Below, piece after piece: positions 27,184-35,448 of a stretch of DNA of 64,000 bases. The stretch lies in assembly GCF_024220585.1 (NCBI RefSeq), contig NZ_JAMXKF010000002.1, forward strand, positions 319,392-383,391, given 5' to 3'. This DNA is from Dyadobacter diqingensis. GTDB lineage: Bacteria; Bacteroidota; Bacteroidia; Cytophagales; Spirosomataceae. Under the pieces are notes generated by a model. The model saw only the letters and a list, made by a program, of their open reading frames with translations. It did not search any database and was not told the DNA's origin. Both the position numbers and the translations under genes were made by a program. How positions within the stretch are numbered: the stretch's first letter is position 1; every line of letters starts with the position of its first letter.

Positions 27184-27342
27184 GCAATCTGATATCCGTC
27201 AGCGTATCTCTTTTTTATATGTTTCTTTGGAAAAATGCGGCGGCGATTGACAATGCCTTGTCAATGTTAACCTGATCGTAAGACTTTTTGGTATAATTAT
27301 TTAAGATCTAAAACTGACTTATTACGAAATAACTTTACCTAA

Positions 27343-28245
27343 ATGTACGTAAAAGAAGTATTCTCAATTTGGCGCCTTTTGAAAGGCATCTGGCCAGGTG
27401 TGCTTGCGGTAACCGCCTATGCCGCCATCGTTTTTTATTTGTATCAATATCATCAATGGCATTTTCTCGTCTTTCCGCTCTCCATCATTTCCATTGTCGG
27501 GACTGCGTTATCACTCCTGCTTGGTTTCAGGACCAACTCGGCCTATGATCGCTGGTGGGAAGCACGCAAATCCTGGGGAGCGATTGTCAATGACAGCAGA
27601 ACTTTGATACGCCAGTCGCTGGCATTTATCAAAACCGAACCCGAAGAACAAAAAGAAATTGTTCAAAACATCACACATCTTCAGATTGCATGGTGTTATG
27701 CACTTTGCAATAGCTTGCGAAGAGATCCGGTGCTTGTCAGTGCTAATTTGCATTTAAGCGAGCAGGAGCTCGAATTCGTTTCCAGACACGACAATATCCC
27801 AAACGCGATTTTATTTCTGATACAGCAACGCGTTAATGACGCTTACGACAAAGGTTACCTCCATCCCCTGTTTTTCCAAAATATAGACGATACCTTAGGC
27901 CGGCTTTGTGACGCGATGGGTCAATGTGAGCGAATAAAAAATACAATATTCCCGACCCAGTACAGCTTTTTTGTACACTTTATCATCTTTCTTTTTACGC
28001 TGATCCTTCCAATGGGACTGATCGACAGCATCGGAAGAATTGCTATTCCGATCACCTTTCTGATCTCCTTTCTGTTTTTCTACGTGGAAGGAATTTCCTA
28101 TGTTATGCAAAGTCCATTTGAGGGAAATCATAACGATATACCAATGACTTCCCTCTCGCGCACCATAGAAATTAACCTGCTTCAACTCATTGAAGCGCCG
28201 TTAATCCCGGATAAAATTCTGCCGAAAGACGGATATATTATGTAA
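27343..28245 (+). CDS. bestrophin-family ion channel protein
   Basis: 300 aa, typical for prokaryotic bestrophin (UPF0187). It has four predicted membrane helices, with the family signature LGFRTNSAYDRWWEARKSWGAIVNDSR near residues 62-88. In known bacterial members the pentamer forms an ion channel in the inner membrane. C-terminal DIPMTSLSRTIEINLLQLI also fits the family. It stands alone, with a perfect 18-bp terminator shared with the convergent lipoprotein gene. Confidence 0.92.
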   Translation: MYVKEVFSIWRLLKGIWPGVLAVTAYAAIVFYLYQYHQWHFLVFPLSIISIVGTALSLLLGFRTNSAYDRWWEARKSWGAIVNDSRTLIRQSLAFIKTEPEEQKEIVQNITHLQIAWCYALCNSLRRDPVLVSANLHLSEQELEFVSRHDNIPNAILFLIQQRVNDAYDKGYLHPLFFQNIDDTLGRLCDAMGQCERIKNTIFPTQYSFFVHFIIFLFTLILPMGLIDSIGRIAIPITFLISFLFFYVEGISYVMQSPFEGNHNDIPMTSLSRTIEINLLQLIEAPLIPDKILPKDGYIM

Positions 28246-28270
28246 AATAATTTTGATTTAAAAAACATGA

Positions 28271-28315
28271 TCAACAAAAAACGGATGCAGATAATCCGCA
28301 TCCGTTTTTTGTTGA
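28271..28315. terminator. Bidirectional terminator between bestrophin and DUF4270 genes
   Basis: A perfect 18-bp inverted repeat (28271-28288 / 28298-28315) has a 9-nt loop and includes A6/T6 tracts on its two sides. It serves the two convergent genes on either side. Confidence 0.93.
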
Positions 28316-28338
28316 TATAATTACTCACTATCAACCCG

Positions 28339-29733
28339 TTACGGTCTTAATGTCGTATAATACAATTCAAGTTTCACGCCCGGCTCTACCGTGTTTTGCT
28401 GGCTTCCGATGACAAGGCGTGTATGACTCTGTGAAAAAGACGGGTGTTCCGGATAAGTTCCGCTGTTTAAGGGATCCGTTACAAACAACAGACCATTGGT
28501 TTCAGACGATGAACTTGCCAGTATCGTGGTAAATTGGGCACTCACATCGAATAAATAATATTCCTTGTTGGTAACCAAATCATTGATATAGGTACCGGTA
28601 ACCGCTTTTCCGGCCAGATCAAGCAAGGGTACAACCGCACCACTTTGTGTATAAAGCTGGTTATTTTTATCGCAAAGATAAACATACACCGTTGGAGGTG
28701 CTCCAAAAATACCTTTTACAATTGAATTTTTATACGGTGTAACCCTTAAAAATGCCCTGTTCGGGACAGAGTACTTTACATCTTTTAAATTTCTTACTGT
28801 CGGAAAATCCGCACGTGCCATTAAGCCTACACCCGCCTGAATAAATACCTTTTCACCAGATTGCGCCGAAGGCAAGGAAATTCTATTCGATGTTGGCAAC
28901 TTCGTCAAGTCCGTACCACTTCTGTCCGCCCCGATCTGGTTGTAATCAGCCTTGATATTAAATGTACCGACCCCTCTTGTTATACCATCTTTAACATCTG
29001 TATGATAATGAAGTTCTACAACAGTACTGTCACTCGGCGCGCCTGTCCCAGTCTTAAAACCGACTACGGATGCATTATCCTTAGCACCCGATACAACCAT
29101 TAAACCCTTAACAATATTTATCCACTGATCATTGTTAGTTAACAAATTCGCAGCGCTTTCGTTAAAAACTTTTTTCCCGATCACGTCAGACAACTTAATT
29201 CTAAGCGAATTAGTCGCATTCGGCGTAGGCTTAAAGCTTTTGGTTCCAATTGGTGTTGCGTCAAAAGGAGTGGTGCTATTATTGAAATAAACACTTTTTG
29301 TCAAAATATCCTCCTGAAGCGTATGCACAGAAAAATTCAGCGTCTTAGTCGTATCACCGTAATAATACTTATCGTAAGCCAACTTTAATACGAGCGAGTC
29401 ATACACAGCCTTTTCCGGAAGTGTAAAGACATTTTCCAAAGTAGGCTGAAAAAATACTGTCGAGTGCATTTTCCCCAAGTAGGGATCTTCAAAACGACCA
29501 GCCAACATTCGACTGGCACCGCCTGTCATCGTGGAATCAAAAGCTACCGTTGAGAGCTTAACAGTGCTGGTATCGGAAAAAAGAACAAGAAAGTCATCAG
29601 GATTCCGCTGTTCGAGCGAAACTATTTCATCTCCTGACTGACAACCTGATATTGAAACGCACAAATATAATCCTGCAAGGATGCTGGAAACCGGCGAAAA
29701 TAGTCTTTTAGAAAAACAATAATTAAATTTCAT
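28339..29733 (-). CDS. DUF4270-family lipoprotein
   Basis: 464 aa. The signal peptide ends in a lipobox with Cys31 (SISGC). The rest follows the DUF4270 pattern of Bacteroidota surface lipoproteins: DTSTVKLSTVAFDSTMT, then MLAGRFEDPYLGKMHSTVFFQP near residues 77-98, VYDSLVLKLAYDKYYYGD and a beta-rich remainder. It is exported to the outer membrane; its function is not known. It is divergent from a LytTR regulator and near Kelch and DUF4907 lipoproteins. A strong promoter lies at 29757-29788. Confidence 0.88.
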   Translation of the reverse strand: MKFNYCFSKRLFSPVSSILAGLYLCVSISGCQSGDEIVSLEQRNPDDFLVLFSDTSTVKLSTVAFDSTMTGGASRMLAGRFEDPYLGKMHSTVFFQPTLENVFTLPEKAVYDSLVLKLAYDKYYYGDTTKTLNFSVHTLQEDILTKSVYFNNSTTPFDATPIGTKSFKPTPNATNSLRIKLSDVIGKKVFNESAANLLTNNDQWINIVKGLMVVSGAKDNASVVGFKTGTGAPSDSTVVELHYHTDVKDGITRGVGTFNIKADYNQIGADRSGTDLTKLPTSNRISLPSAQSGEKVFIQAGVGLMARADFPTVRNLKDVKYSVPNRAFLRVTPYKNSIVKGIFGAPPTVYVYLCDKNNQLYTQSGAVVPLLDLAGKAVTGTYINDLVTNKEYYLFDVSAQFTTILASSSSETNGLLFVTDPLNSGTYPEHPSFSQSHTRLVIGSQQNTVEPGVKLELYYTTLRP

Positions 29734-29756
29734 TTAGCGCAAGAACAGTAAAAATG

Positions 29757-29788
29757 CAAAAATATCAGATATAAACCTGAATAACAAA
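29757..29788 (-). promoter_or_regulatory. Promoter of the DUF4270 gene
   Basis: On the minus strand, -33 TTTG (29788-29785), a 20-bp spacer and -7 TATTTTTG (29764-29757) match the Bacteroidota consensus. The start codon at 29733 follows about 24 bp downstream of the -7 element. Confidence 0.8.
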
Positions 29789-29897
29789 AGGAATTAGACA
29801 AACAGGCAAAATGTGTAGACCAAAATTAAATGCAACAAAATTGTCTGTTACCACGTATAACTCTATATTACATCCGAAATTGCATTTTAAAGTACAT

Positions 29898-30626
29898 ATG
29901 AGGAAGATAAACTGTATTGTTATTGATAAAATAGAACCGGATCTGAAAGTTTTGAGTCAGCACATTAACAGCATTCCTTTTTTCGAATTGTTAGGTACCT
30001 ATTCTACTTCCGAAGATGCAGCAGACATGCTTAGAACGCAGAAAGTAGATATTCTATTTTTAGATATAGAAAATTTAGGTATCGAAGGTTTATATTTCTT
30101 AAAAAGTCTTTCTTACAATACCAGAATTATTATCACAACAATTTGTGACAATTTTGCGTTAGAAGCCTTTAACCTGAATGTACTCGATTATTTATTAAAG
30201 CCGTTCAATAAGGAACGTTTTCTAAAAGCGTCAGACAAAGCATACGAATTATTCAGTCTGCTAAGCCTTCGGGACAGAAAAAACTACGCAGTGGATGAGC
30301 ATTTTGTCAATCAGGAATATTTATTTGTTATGTCTGATTACGCGCTTGTAAAAATAAAATTATCGGATGTAAGTTATATCGAAGGTTTGAAAGATTATCT
30401 TAAAATCTACTTTGTGAATCAGCTAAACCCGGTTGTTACCAGAATGACAATGAAATCGTTAGAGGAAAAGTTACCCCGAAGTCAGTTCTTCCGGGTACAT
30501 AAATCTTATATCGTTTCGATAGATAAAATAGATATTATCAGAAGCCAGCGCATCAAAATCGGTCAAATTACAGTACCTATCAGTGATGGTTATTATGAAA
30601 CTTTTAGACAAAAAGTAAATATATAA
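29898..30626 (+). CDS. LytTR-family response regulator with an atypical receiver
   Basis: 242 aa from the ATG at 29898; the frame extends back to 29811, but MRKINCIVID is where receivers begin. The receiver (1-115) has Asp56 as candidate phospho-site (LFLDIE) and LEAFNLNVLDYLLKPF, but the usual acidic pair after the first strand reads Asp10-Lys11. The LytTR DNA-binding domain (~140-240) shows LSDVSYIEGLKDYLKIY, TMKSLEEKLP and FFRVHKSYIVS. No sensor kinase is adjacent. It is divergent from DUF4270 and upstream of the Kelch lipoprotein, so it may regulate either. Confidence 0.9.
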   Translation: MRKINCIVIDKIEPDLKVLSQHINSIPFFELLGTYSTSEDAADMLRTQKVDILFLDIENLGIEGLYFLKSLSYNTRIIITTICDNFALEAFNLNVLDYLLKPFNKERFLKASDKAYELFSLLSLRDRKNYAVDEHFVNQEYLFVMSDYALVKIKLSDVSYIEGLKDYLKIYFVNQLNPVVTRMTMKSLEEKLPRSQFFRVHKSYIVSIDKIDIIRSQRIKIGQITVPISDGYYETFRQKVNI

Positions 30627-30786
30627 TTTTTCTAAGCAATTCCAAGATGTTATGTTTGCAGTAGATTTGGTCAAAATGTCTCTTCATCTACACATTCGGC
30701 CAATTCATCGCAATTGTTTTTTTTATCCCTAGTGTACCACGATTTTTGTTTTCATTTGTATTAATTAGTCAAACCAGAATTTTTTC

Positions 30787-31830
30787 ATGTTTAATACCTT
30801 AAAAAAGTCATCGTTAACCCTTCTAATCGCCTCAACTGCACTAATTCAATTCGGATGTGGTAGTGATTCTGATCCTGACAAAGTTGGAAACTGGTATAAG
30901 AAAGATATGCCTTCCTTCGGAGGTATTCCCCGTTATGGAGCAGTAAGCTTTACAATAGACAACAAAGGTTATATCGGAGGCGGATATACCAACGAGAGCG
31001 TGCCGAGAGTAAATGACTTCTGGCAATATGATGCGGACAACAAAATCTGGAAACAGGTTGCGGCTTTCCCTGGTGTTGCAAGAACTGACGCTGTTGCTTT
31101 CGTTGCTGCCGGAAAAGGTTATGTTGGTACTGGATTTGACGGTATCAAAACAACTGAAAACAACAATGGTTATAAAAAAGATTTCTTCCAGTATGATCCT
31201 ACAACCAACAAATGGAAAGCGGTAGCTGATTTTGGTGGGGTTGCCCGTCAGTATGCTTCTGCATTTTCTGTTGGAGACAAAGGATATGTTGGTTTAGGAT
31301 ATAATGCTTCTGGTTTGTATCAGGATTTTTATGAGTATAACCCAACTACGGACGCATGGACTGAGGTTGCAACTTTCATCGGTGGCAAAAGAAGAAGTTC
31401 GACAGCGTTTACAATTGGATCTTCCGGATACATCGGTTTTGGTGTAAACAACTCTGCTGCTACTGTAAGAGATCTGTATCAGTTTACACCAGGTGGAGCA
31501 AACGGTAAAGGTGCATGGACACAGAAAACTGTATTCAATGATGATAACGGAGATTTTCCACCAGTGCGCTCGGATGCATTTGCATTGGTTATCAACGAAA
31601 AAGCTTACATCGTAGGTGGAGCAGGTAACAGAAGCGATTGCTGGGAATGGAATCCAACTACTGACATCTGGATTGAAAAAACCAGCTTTGAAGGTACAGG
31701 AAGAGGAAATGCGGCAGGTTTTGTAATTAAAAATGTTGGTTACTTTGGTACAGGATATGCTAACTCAACACCTGTTGACGATTTCTGGGGCTTCAATCCT
31801 GACGCAGCAGTTGACGACGACGATAACTAA
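30787..31830 (+). CDS. Kelch-repeat lipoprotein
   Basis: 347 aa. The lipoprotein signal has its Cys near residue 24 (IQFGC). Six or so Kelch-type blades follow, each with a GYIGGGY / GYVGTGF / GYVGLGY glycine motif and a W or Y ten to twenty residues later (FWQYDADNKIWKQV, FFQYDPTTNKWKAV, FYEYNPTTDAWTEV). A beta-propeller on the outer membrane is predicted, and the C-terminus is acidic (DDDDN). It is followed after 3 bp by the DUF4907 gene, so they form an operon. Confidence 0.92.
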   Translation: MFNTLKKSSLTLLIASTALIQFGCGSDSDPDKVGNWYKKDMPSFGGIPRYGAVSFTIDNKGYIGGGYTNESVPRVNDFWQYDADNKIWKQVAAFPGVARTDAVAFVAAGKGYVGTGFDGIKTTENNNGYKKDFFQYDPTTNKWKAVADFGGVARQYASAFSVGDKGYVGLGYNASGLYQDFYEYNPTTDAWTEVATFIGGKRRSSTAFTIGSSGYIGFGVNNSAATVRDLYQFTPGGANGKGAWTQKTVFNDDNGDFPPVRSDAFALVINEKAYIVGGAGNRSDCWEWNPTTDIWIEKTSFEGTGRGNAAGFVIKNVGYFGTGYANSTPVDDFWGFNPDAAVDDDDN

Positions 31831-31833
31831 GAA

Positions 31834-32193
31834 GTGATTAAAAAATCAATAAATTTCAGATTTGCTCTGATTTGCAGCTGGACCTTCGCAGTAACAATTT
31901 TCATTTCATCGTGTAATACGAAGAAAGAAAATTCTAACAGCGAAGGTCTTCGCAATTACAAGGTGTCCGCAATTCCCGTAGACAGCACGTGGGGTTACCG
32001 CATTTATCAGGATACCGTTGCGATCATTGAGCAGAGAAATATCCCCGGATTGCCAGGCAATAGCGGGTTCAAAACAGAAGAACAGGCGCTCTCTATAGGT
32101 AAGCTTGTGGTTGATAAACTGGGAAAAGGAGTTTTCCCTCCATCCGTTTCAATACCGGAGCTTGACAGTTTAAAAATCACCTATCAGCGTTAA
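31834..32193 (+). CDS. DUF4907-family lipoprotein
   Basis: 119 aa starting with GTG at 31834, 3 bp after the Kelch gene stop. The signal peptide has a lipobox (FISSC, Cys near residue 27). The mature part has YRIYQDTVAIIEQRNIPGLPGNSGFKTEEQA, the typical DUF4907 core. Function is unknown; in Bacteroidota this family is commonly found beside Kelch and DUF4270 lipoproteins, as here, which suggests a shared surface complex. Confidence 0.88.
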   Translation: MIKKSINFRFALICSWTFAVTIFISSCNTKKENSNSEGLRNYKVSAIPVDSTWGYRIYQDTVAIIEQRNIPGLPGNSGFKTEEQALSIGKLVVDKLGKGVFPPSVSIPELDSLKITYQR

Positions 32194-32202
32194 GCTGTTT
32201 TC

Positions 32203-32263
32203 TTATAAATCAAAAAAACCGGCAATAACTTTTGAAGTTATTGCCGGTTTTTTTGATTTATAA
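32203..32263. terminator. 29-bp perfect bidirectional terminator hairpin
   Basis: Arms 32203-32231 and 32235-32263 are perfectly complementary over 29 bp with a 3-nt loop. A7/T7 tracts inside the arms supply the U-run in both directions. It separates the convergent DUF4907 and endonuclease-fold genes. It is the longest perfect hairpin I found in the window. Confidence 0.93.
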
Positions 32264-32283
32264 ATTCCTAATTATTGTGCTCT

Positions 32284-33381
32284 TTACCGCTCACGCTTAA
32301 CTGAATACGTCCCGATACTTGGATTATGGTCGGAGTATTTAATATTCTTCCAGGTTTTAAAATTGTAGAGTGTTAACTTCTTGTCATCGTAAAACTGGTT
32401 GTCGATCCGTATAAACCAGGGTATTTTATTATACGTAAAACCAAACCCCTCTCCTTTTTCCTCGAAAGCATTTTTCAACAAACGCCTGGTACGCCCGTAG
32501 AAATAACTGTAAGGTGTTTCGTTAAAATCGCCGCAGAGAATCACCGGATGGGGAGATTCTCTTATCCAGGTTTCCATTAACTCTATCTCTGAAAAACGAG
32601 CAGAGAATCCATTTTTCATACGATTGAAGGTCCCCTTAGTCTCTCGTTTGATACCGGCAATTTCCTTCTGACTTACCAGCGTTTTCAACTTCAATGACAT
32701 CGAATAAAGATGTACCCCAATAACCCTGACCGTATCCTTGCGGACAACAACATCAACATACATCAATCCATTCTGCTGCTCAAAAGCGGCCTCCTTGTGG
32801 TTAACGATCGGATATTTTGAGAAAATGACCAGCGTATGCAAACTGCTGTTATCTTTTATTTTTGCACCACGCAAAGTATTGTAGTACTTGTAACCAGCTT
32901 TCTTAAAATATTGTATATTTCTAAAAGAAGAAATGCTCGGCTCATTTGTGAATTCCGGCATGCACAAGATGTCTGCGTCTTGCTCTACCAGCCAATCCTT
33001 CATTTTATCCGTCTTGGCATCATCTTCTCTTGTGTGCCTTCCAGTAACCCAGAAACCATAAACGTTGTAGTTAATTACTTTAAATTCACCAGCTTTCTTT
33101 TTATCTACTTCCTCGCCGCTTTTTGAAAACTGATAAGTCCTCGGAAGAAAAACGCTACCAAGGCAAATAAGGAATAATGGTGCCAGTGATTTTTTGGCAT
33201 CAACAAAAATCCAGAATACAAAAAAGAATAAATTGACAATAATAGCAACCGGGAGAGACATCATTAAAAAACCCGCGGCCCAATGCGGCGTGGGTACCCA
33301 GTACGTTAAAGCGTACACCAACAAACTGTAAGCCCCGAAACACTTAAACAAAAGCCAAAAAAAACCTTTCAATCCTTTCAC
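32284..33381 (-). CDS. membrane-anchored endonuclease/exonuclease/phosphatase-family protein
   Basis: 365 aa. Three hydrophobic helices at the N-terminus (~residues 5-25, 33-60, 67-85) precede an EEP-fold catalytic domain. KVINYNVYGFW carries the first metal-site Asn, CMPEFTN the metal-binding Glu, VIGVHLYSM and LCGDFNETPYSY the DFN catalytic pair, and KYSDHNPSIG the final SDH. The active site is complete. It would hydrolyse a phosphodiester or phosphomonoester, probably on the periplasmic face; the substrate is unknown. A possible -7 TATTTTTG lies at 33415-33408. Confidence 0.88.
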   Translation of the reverse strand: MKGLKGFFWLLFKCFGAYSLLVYALTYWVPTPHWAAGFLMMSLPVAIIVNLFFFVFWIFVDAKKSLAPLFLICLGSVFLPRTYQFSKSGEEVDKKKAGEFKVINYNVYGFWVTGRHTREDDAKTDKMKDWLVEQDADILCMPEFTNEPSISSFRNIQYFKKAGYKYYNTLRGAKIKDNSSLHTLVIFSKYPIVNHKEAAFEQQNGLMYVDVVVRKDTVRVIGVHLYSMSLKLKTLVSQKEIAGIKRETKGTFNRMKNGFSARFSEIELMETWIRESPHPVILCGDFNETPYSYFYGRTRRLLKNAFEEKGEGFGFTYNKIPWFIRIDNQFYDDKKLTLYNFKTWKNIKYSDHNPSIGTYSVKRER

Positions 33382-33451
33382 AATGTGCTATGATTTCAAT
33401 CCTTCCACAAAAATAGACGAACACTTCGAATAAAGAACACTTCTCCAAGAG

Positions 33452-33483
33452 TTTGTACAAATCATAAAAAAGTTTTACATTTG
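33452..33483 (+). promoter_or_regulatory. Promoter of the rimP-nusA-infB operon
   Basis: TTTG at 33452-33455, a 20-bp spacer and TACATTTG at 33476-33483 fit the Bacteroidota -33/-7 consensus. The predicted start near 33490 leaves a leader of about 65 nt before the rimP ATG. Confidence 0.82.
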
Positions 33484-33511
33484 CATAATAATTCGAGTTT
33501 GATCGGTTGAT

Positions 33512-33538
33512 TGAGGGGGGTATTTGATCCCCTTTTTT
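33512..33538 (+). promoter_or_regulatory. Attenuator-like hairpin in the rimP leader
   Basis: Six G's at 33515-33520 can pair with CCCC at 33529-33532 across an 8-nt loop. G-U and A-U pairs extend the stem into the T6 run at 33533-33538. This has the form of an intrinsic terminator between the promoter and the rimP start codon. In other bacteria nusA operons are autoregulated by NusA-dependent termination in the leader, so a similar role is inferred. Confidence 0.6.
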
Positions 33539-33556
33539 ATTTGTAGTACATCTTAC

Positions 33557-34045
33557 ATGACAATAAAAGAACATTTGGAAGTTTTGCTGGCTCCATTTTT
33601 GGAAGAAGGCAATTATTTTCTGGTGGATATTCAGATAAAGGCTTCAAAGGTGAGCCAGAAAGTAACTATTCTCGTCGATAAGGACGAAGGTATTACCATT
33701 CAGGAATGTACGTCCATCAGCCGCAGACTTGCGAAACAACTGGAAGAACAGGAAATTTTCACCGACGCATATACTCTGGAAGTTTCTTCGCCTGGTTTAG
33801 ACCAGCCTCTGGTTCTTCTGCGCCAGTATTTAAAAAACCTTGGGAGAAATTTAAAGGTTACCTTAAAAACAGGAGAAATAATTTCAGGTCAGTTGACAGA
33901 AGCAAAAGAAAATGAGATAACGCTTCAATTGCCAGAACCCAAGAAAAAATCGAAAGTACCGGTAGATGAAGCATCGCTGAAACGTGAGATCCCTGTGGAT
34001 CAGATATCGAAGGCACTTGTTGAAATCTCGTTTAAAAACTTATAG
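33557..34045 (+). CDS. rimP: ribosome maturation factor RimP
   Basis: 162 aa from the ATG at 33557; the frame is open back to 33524, but MTIKEHLEVLLAPFL is the proper start. RimP assists 30S subunit maturation in the cytoplasm. Family marks are FLVDIQIK, ILVDKDEGITIQECTSISRRLAKQLEE and the highly conserved YTLEVSSPGLDQPL, followed by the SH3-like C-terminal domain. It is the first gene of the conserved order rimP-nusA-infB. Confidence 0.95.
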   Translation: MTIKEHLEVLLAPFLEEGNYFLVDIQIKASKVSQKVTILVDKDEGITIQECTSISRRLAKQLEEQEIFTDAYTLEVSSPGLDQPLVLLRQYLKNLGRNLKVTLKTGEIISGQLTEAKENEITLQLPEPKKKSKVPVDEASLKREIPVDQISKALVEISFKNL

Positions 34046-34128
34046 ATCAGATTATCATTTCAATCTGATTTGCAGGAAATTATATATTATGTATAACTTA
34101 GTATCAGCAAATATTCTTAAGCATTACA

Positions 34129-35370
34129 ATGGATAGCGGAATATTAATTGAGTCATTTGCGGAGTTTGCCAGCTCAAAGAACATTGATCGTCCAACGATG
34201 ATCAGCGTTTTGGAAGAAGTATTTCGTACAATGATTCGTAAAAAGTACGGCACTGATGATAATTTTGATGTAATCATTAACCCGGAGAGCGGTGACCTCG
34301 AAATGTGGCGCACACGTGAAATTGTTGACGACAATTCCGAAGATATCTGGGATTACAATAAAATACCTCTGGCCGAAGCGCGTAAGATTCAGAATGACTT
34401 TGAAGTCGGCGAGGAAGTTGCGGAAGAAGTGAAATTGGTTGAATTCGGTCGTCGCCTTGTACAAACAGCACGCCAGACCCTTATCCAGAAAATTAAAGAT
34501 ATGGAAAAGGAGATCATGTACGAAAAGTACAAGGATCAGGTTGGCGAAATGATTACAGGCGAAGTTTACCAGACGCTTCGCCACGAAGTGATCATTATGG
34601 ACGGTGAAGGAAACGAACTTTCTCTTCCACGTACTGAGCAAATTTCGAAAGACCGTTTCCGTAAAGGTGAATCTGTTAAATCAGTGATCCATAAAGTGGA
34701 AATGAATAACGGAACACCGAAAATCACTTTATCCAGAACATCTCCTGTTTTCCTTGAACGCCTGTTTGAAGTAGAAATTCCTGAAATTTATGACGGAATT
34801 ATCTCTGTAAGACGTGTCGTTCGTGAGCCGGGTGAGCGTGCGAAAGTAGCCGTTGAATCATACGATGACCGCATTGACCCGGTGGGTGCCTGTGTAGGTA
34901 TGAAAGGTTCACGGATTCACTCGATCGTTCGTGAGCTGGGTAATGAAAATATTGACGTGATCAATTATACGGACAACCTGGAACTGCTTATCAGCCGTGC
35001 TTTAAGCCCTGCAAAAGTAAGTTCAATGCAGATTGACCGTGAGGCAAAACGTGTATCAGTTTTCCTGAAACCCGATCAGGTTTCTTTGGCTATCGGTAAA
35101 GGTGGCCAAAATATCAAACTGGCTGGTAAGCTGGTTGGAATGGAAATTGATGTCTTCCGCGACATTGAAGAACAGAATGACGAAGATGTGGATCTTTCTG
35201 AATTCTCGGATGAAATCGACGCGTGGATGATCAGCGAGTTGCACAAAATAGGATTGGATACCGCTAAGAGTGTTTTAGCGCTTAATAAAGAGGAACTTGT
35301 TCGACGGACTGATTTAGAAGAAAACACCGTTGAAGATATTCTGGATATCCTTCGCAAAGAGTTTGAATAA
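34129..35370 (+). CDS. nusA: transcription termination/antitermination factor NusA
   Basis: 413 aa, the usual length in Bacteroidota, which lack the long C-terminal repeats of E. coli NusA. The N-terminal RNAP-binding domain (~1-130) precedes S1 (~135-200), then KH1 and KH2, with VGACVGMKGSRIHSIVRELGNENIDVI and LAIGKGGQNIKLAGKLVG. It binds RNA polymerase and modulates pausing, termination and antitermination. It is co-transcribed with rimP and infB. Confidence 0.97.
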   Translation: MDSGILIESFAEFASSKNIDRPTMISVLEEVFRTMIRKKYGTDDNFDVIINPESGDLEMWRTREIVDDNSEDIWDYNKIPLAEARKIQNDFEVGEEVAEEVKLVEFGRRLVQTARQTLIQKIKDMEKEIMYEKYKDQVGEMITGEVYQTLRHEVIIMDGEGNELSLPRTEQISKDRFRKGESVKSVIHKVEMNNGTPKITLSRTSPVFLERLFEVEIPEIYDGIISVRRVVREPGERAKVAVESYDDRIDPVGACVGMKGSRIHSIVRELGNENIDVINYTDNLELLISRALSPAKVSSMQIDREAKRVSVFLKPDQVSLAIGKGGQNIKLAGKLVGMEIDVFRDIEEQNDEDVDLSEFSDEIDAWMISELHKIGLDTAKSVLALNKEELVRRTDLEENTVEDILDILRKEFE

Positions 35371-35448
35371 TTACAAGAATATGTGGAGGTATTGACATAG
35401 TGTTTATATTTCCACGGATGCAAAAACTTTTTTCTACAAATTGCTAAT

